From contig NC_135554.1 in the NCBI RefSeq assembly GCF_964340395.1, positions 15,975,592 to 16,039,591 on the forward strand: a DNA stretch of 64,000 nt. Reading direction: 5' to 3'. Shown here in pieces: positions 58,401-61,400 of this stretch (the stretch's first letter is position 1; each line of letters starts with the position of its first letter). The DNA comes from Glandiceps talaboti (taxonomy: Eukaryota; Hemichordata; Enteropneusta; Spengelidae). The notes under the pieces were generated by a model, which saw only the letters and a program-made list of their open reading frames with translations, was not told the origin of the DNA and did not search any database. A program made the position numbers and the translations under genes.

Positions 58401-61400
58401 TTTGATGAGATTTGAACATATCTAGTTTAGATAAGGGACAATCAACACAATAACATTCTATAATCTTATATGTACACTATATTCTCCGTGAAATATTGTT
58501 TACTGATTTCTTTTCCTCATTTAGTTAACAGGCTAGTTATTTTGTTGTTCCATCAACATTTCTTATTGCCATGCCAACATCACATTCATGAATTGACCTG
58601 ACAACACCAATATGCACCAGCTTTGCTGTTTGACCAACATCATCGTTTCCATACAAGTGCAATTACATATTGTCTCTTTCCCTTGTGAACATTCACTCTT
58701 ACAGCGCTCTCATTACCATATGACATTCATGTTGTAAGCATCACAAATAGTCAGGCTACTGTCAAGGGAAAATACAATATAAATACTGCTTCTGCTATGC
58801 CAATTTTAGGTTAGTATGGGTCGCTAGTCCAAAACCATGTGATACGATCTAGGCCAATGAGAGAATGTTTTTTGATATCGACGTCTTATACTTACAAATA
58901 ATTGGGTTTACTTTTTTGGTAAGGTGTACCACTGCCCAAGGATATATCTATTGGAGATATAACTAGTGATGCAGTTACTGTGTCCTGGACCAACCCTGAA
59001 GATGTCCACCTTATCGGGACCATTGTGGTGCAATACAAGACCGATGATAGTGATGTATGGACCAATGTAACTGTGACTCCTCAAGCTGATTCAGTGACAT
59101 TGTCAAATCTGGAGCCTGGTAGAACATACATTTTACGTATTGTAGTTGAGAGTCCAGATGGTTCAGATAGCAGTACATCAACTCCTTTAACTTTCACCAC
59201 TGGTATGTAAATCAAGATTTATTTACAATGATCATTTTCATCAACTTGGTGTGTATAATACAATATAGAACATGAAATGCATCTTTACTTTAGGTTTTCC
59301 CTTTCTCGTTTCCTTTTACTCATTACGAATTTAAAACATTACATTTGCTAGCTTTCATCATAAAGATAAGATATTGAATATTTCATAATAAATCCTTTTT
59401 GATATACTAGTTTCAATTGATACTTTTTTCATTTTCGGTCAACATTTTAGAGTACCATGTACCACATGACTTGACTGTCGTGGACATCACAACCAAGGAA
59501 GCCTCTGCTACGTGGTCCATATATTTAGTATCAGCTGGATACCTATAAATGATAAACTTAATATAATGTTCGCTATCTTATACAGTAGTTTAAATGTATT
59601 TCTTTTTACAATACTTTGGTAAGGTTTACCATTGCCAACAGGAGTAACTATTGGAAACATTACCGGTGATGGAGCTACTGTGTCCTGGACTAACCCCGAA
59701 GATGGTAATAACTTGGTTGGAAACATTATAATACAATACAAAACAGATGATAGTGATACATGGACCAACGTAACTGTGACTCCTCCAGCTGATTCGGTGA
59801 GATTGTCAGATCTGGAAGACGGCAAAAAGTACACTGTACGTATTGTAGTAGAGACTGCAGATGGTTCAGTTAGCAGTATAACGACTCCTGTCACTTTTGT
59901 AACAGGTATGGACTTCACGTTTTGTTTTGATTAATTGTTTGATGAGATTTGAACATATCTAGTTTAGATAAGAGACAATCAACACAATAACATTCTATAA
60001 TGTTATATGTACACTATATTCTCCGTGAAATATTGTTTACTGATTTCTTTTCCTCATTTAGTTAACAGGCTAGTTATTTTGTTGTTCCATCAACATTTCT
60101 TATTGCCATGCCAACATCACATTCATGAATTGACCTGACAACACCAATATGCACCAGTTTTGCTGTTTGACCAACATCATCGTTTCCATACAAGTGCAAT
60201 TACATATTGTCTCTTTCCCTTGTGAACATTCACTCTTACAGCGCTCTCATTACCATATGACATTCATGTTGTAAGCATCACAAAAAGTCAGGCTACTGTC
60301 AAGGGAAAATACAATATAAGTACATCTTCTGCTATGCCAATTTTAGGTTAGTATGGGTCGCTAGTCCAAAACCATGTGATACGATCTAGGCCAATGAGAG
60401 AATGTTTTTTGATATCGACGTCTTATACTTACAAATAATTGGGTTTACTTTTTTGGTAAGGTGTACCACTGCCCAAGGATATATCTATTGGAGATATAAC
60501 TAGTGATGCAGTTACTGTGTCCTGGACCAATCCTGAAGATGTCCACCTTATCGGGACCATTGTGGTGCAATACAAGACCGATGATAGTGATGTATGGACC
60601 AATGTAACTGTGACTCCTCAAGCTGATTCAGTGACATTGTCAAATCTGGAGCCTGGTAGAACATACATTTTACGTATTGTAGTTGAGAGTCCAGATGGTT
60701 CAGATAGCAGTACATCAACTCCTTTAACTTTCACCACTGGTATGTAAATCAAGATTTATTTACAATGATCATTTTCATCAACTTGGTGTGTATAATACAA
60801 TATAGAACATCAAATGCATCTTTACTTTAGGTTTTCCCTTTCTCGTTTCCTTTTACTCATTACGAATTTAAAACATTACATTTGCTAGCTTTCATCATAA
60901 AGATAAGATATTGAATATTTCATAATAATTCCATTTTGATATACTAGTTTCAATTGATACTTTTTTCATTTTCGGTCAACATTTTAGAGTACCATGTACC
61001 ACATGACTTGACTGTCGTGGACATCACAACCAAGGAAGCCTCTGCTACGTGGTCCATATATTTAGTATCAACTGGACACCTGTAGATGATAAACTTAATA
61101 TAATGTTCGCTATCTTATACAGTAGTTTAAATGTATTTCTTTTTACAATACTTTGGTAAGGTTTACCATTGCCAACAGGAGTAACTATTGGAAACATTAC
61201 CGGTGATGGAGCTACTGTGTCCTGGACTAACCCCGAAGATGGTAATAACTTGGTTGGAAACATTATAATACAATACAAAACAGATGATAGTGATACATGG
61301 ACCAACGTAACTGTGACTCCTCCAGCTGATTCGGTGAGATTGTCAGATCTGGAAGACGGCAAAAAGTACACTGTACGTATTGTAGTAGAGACTGCAGATG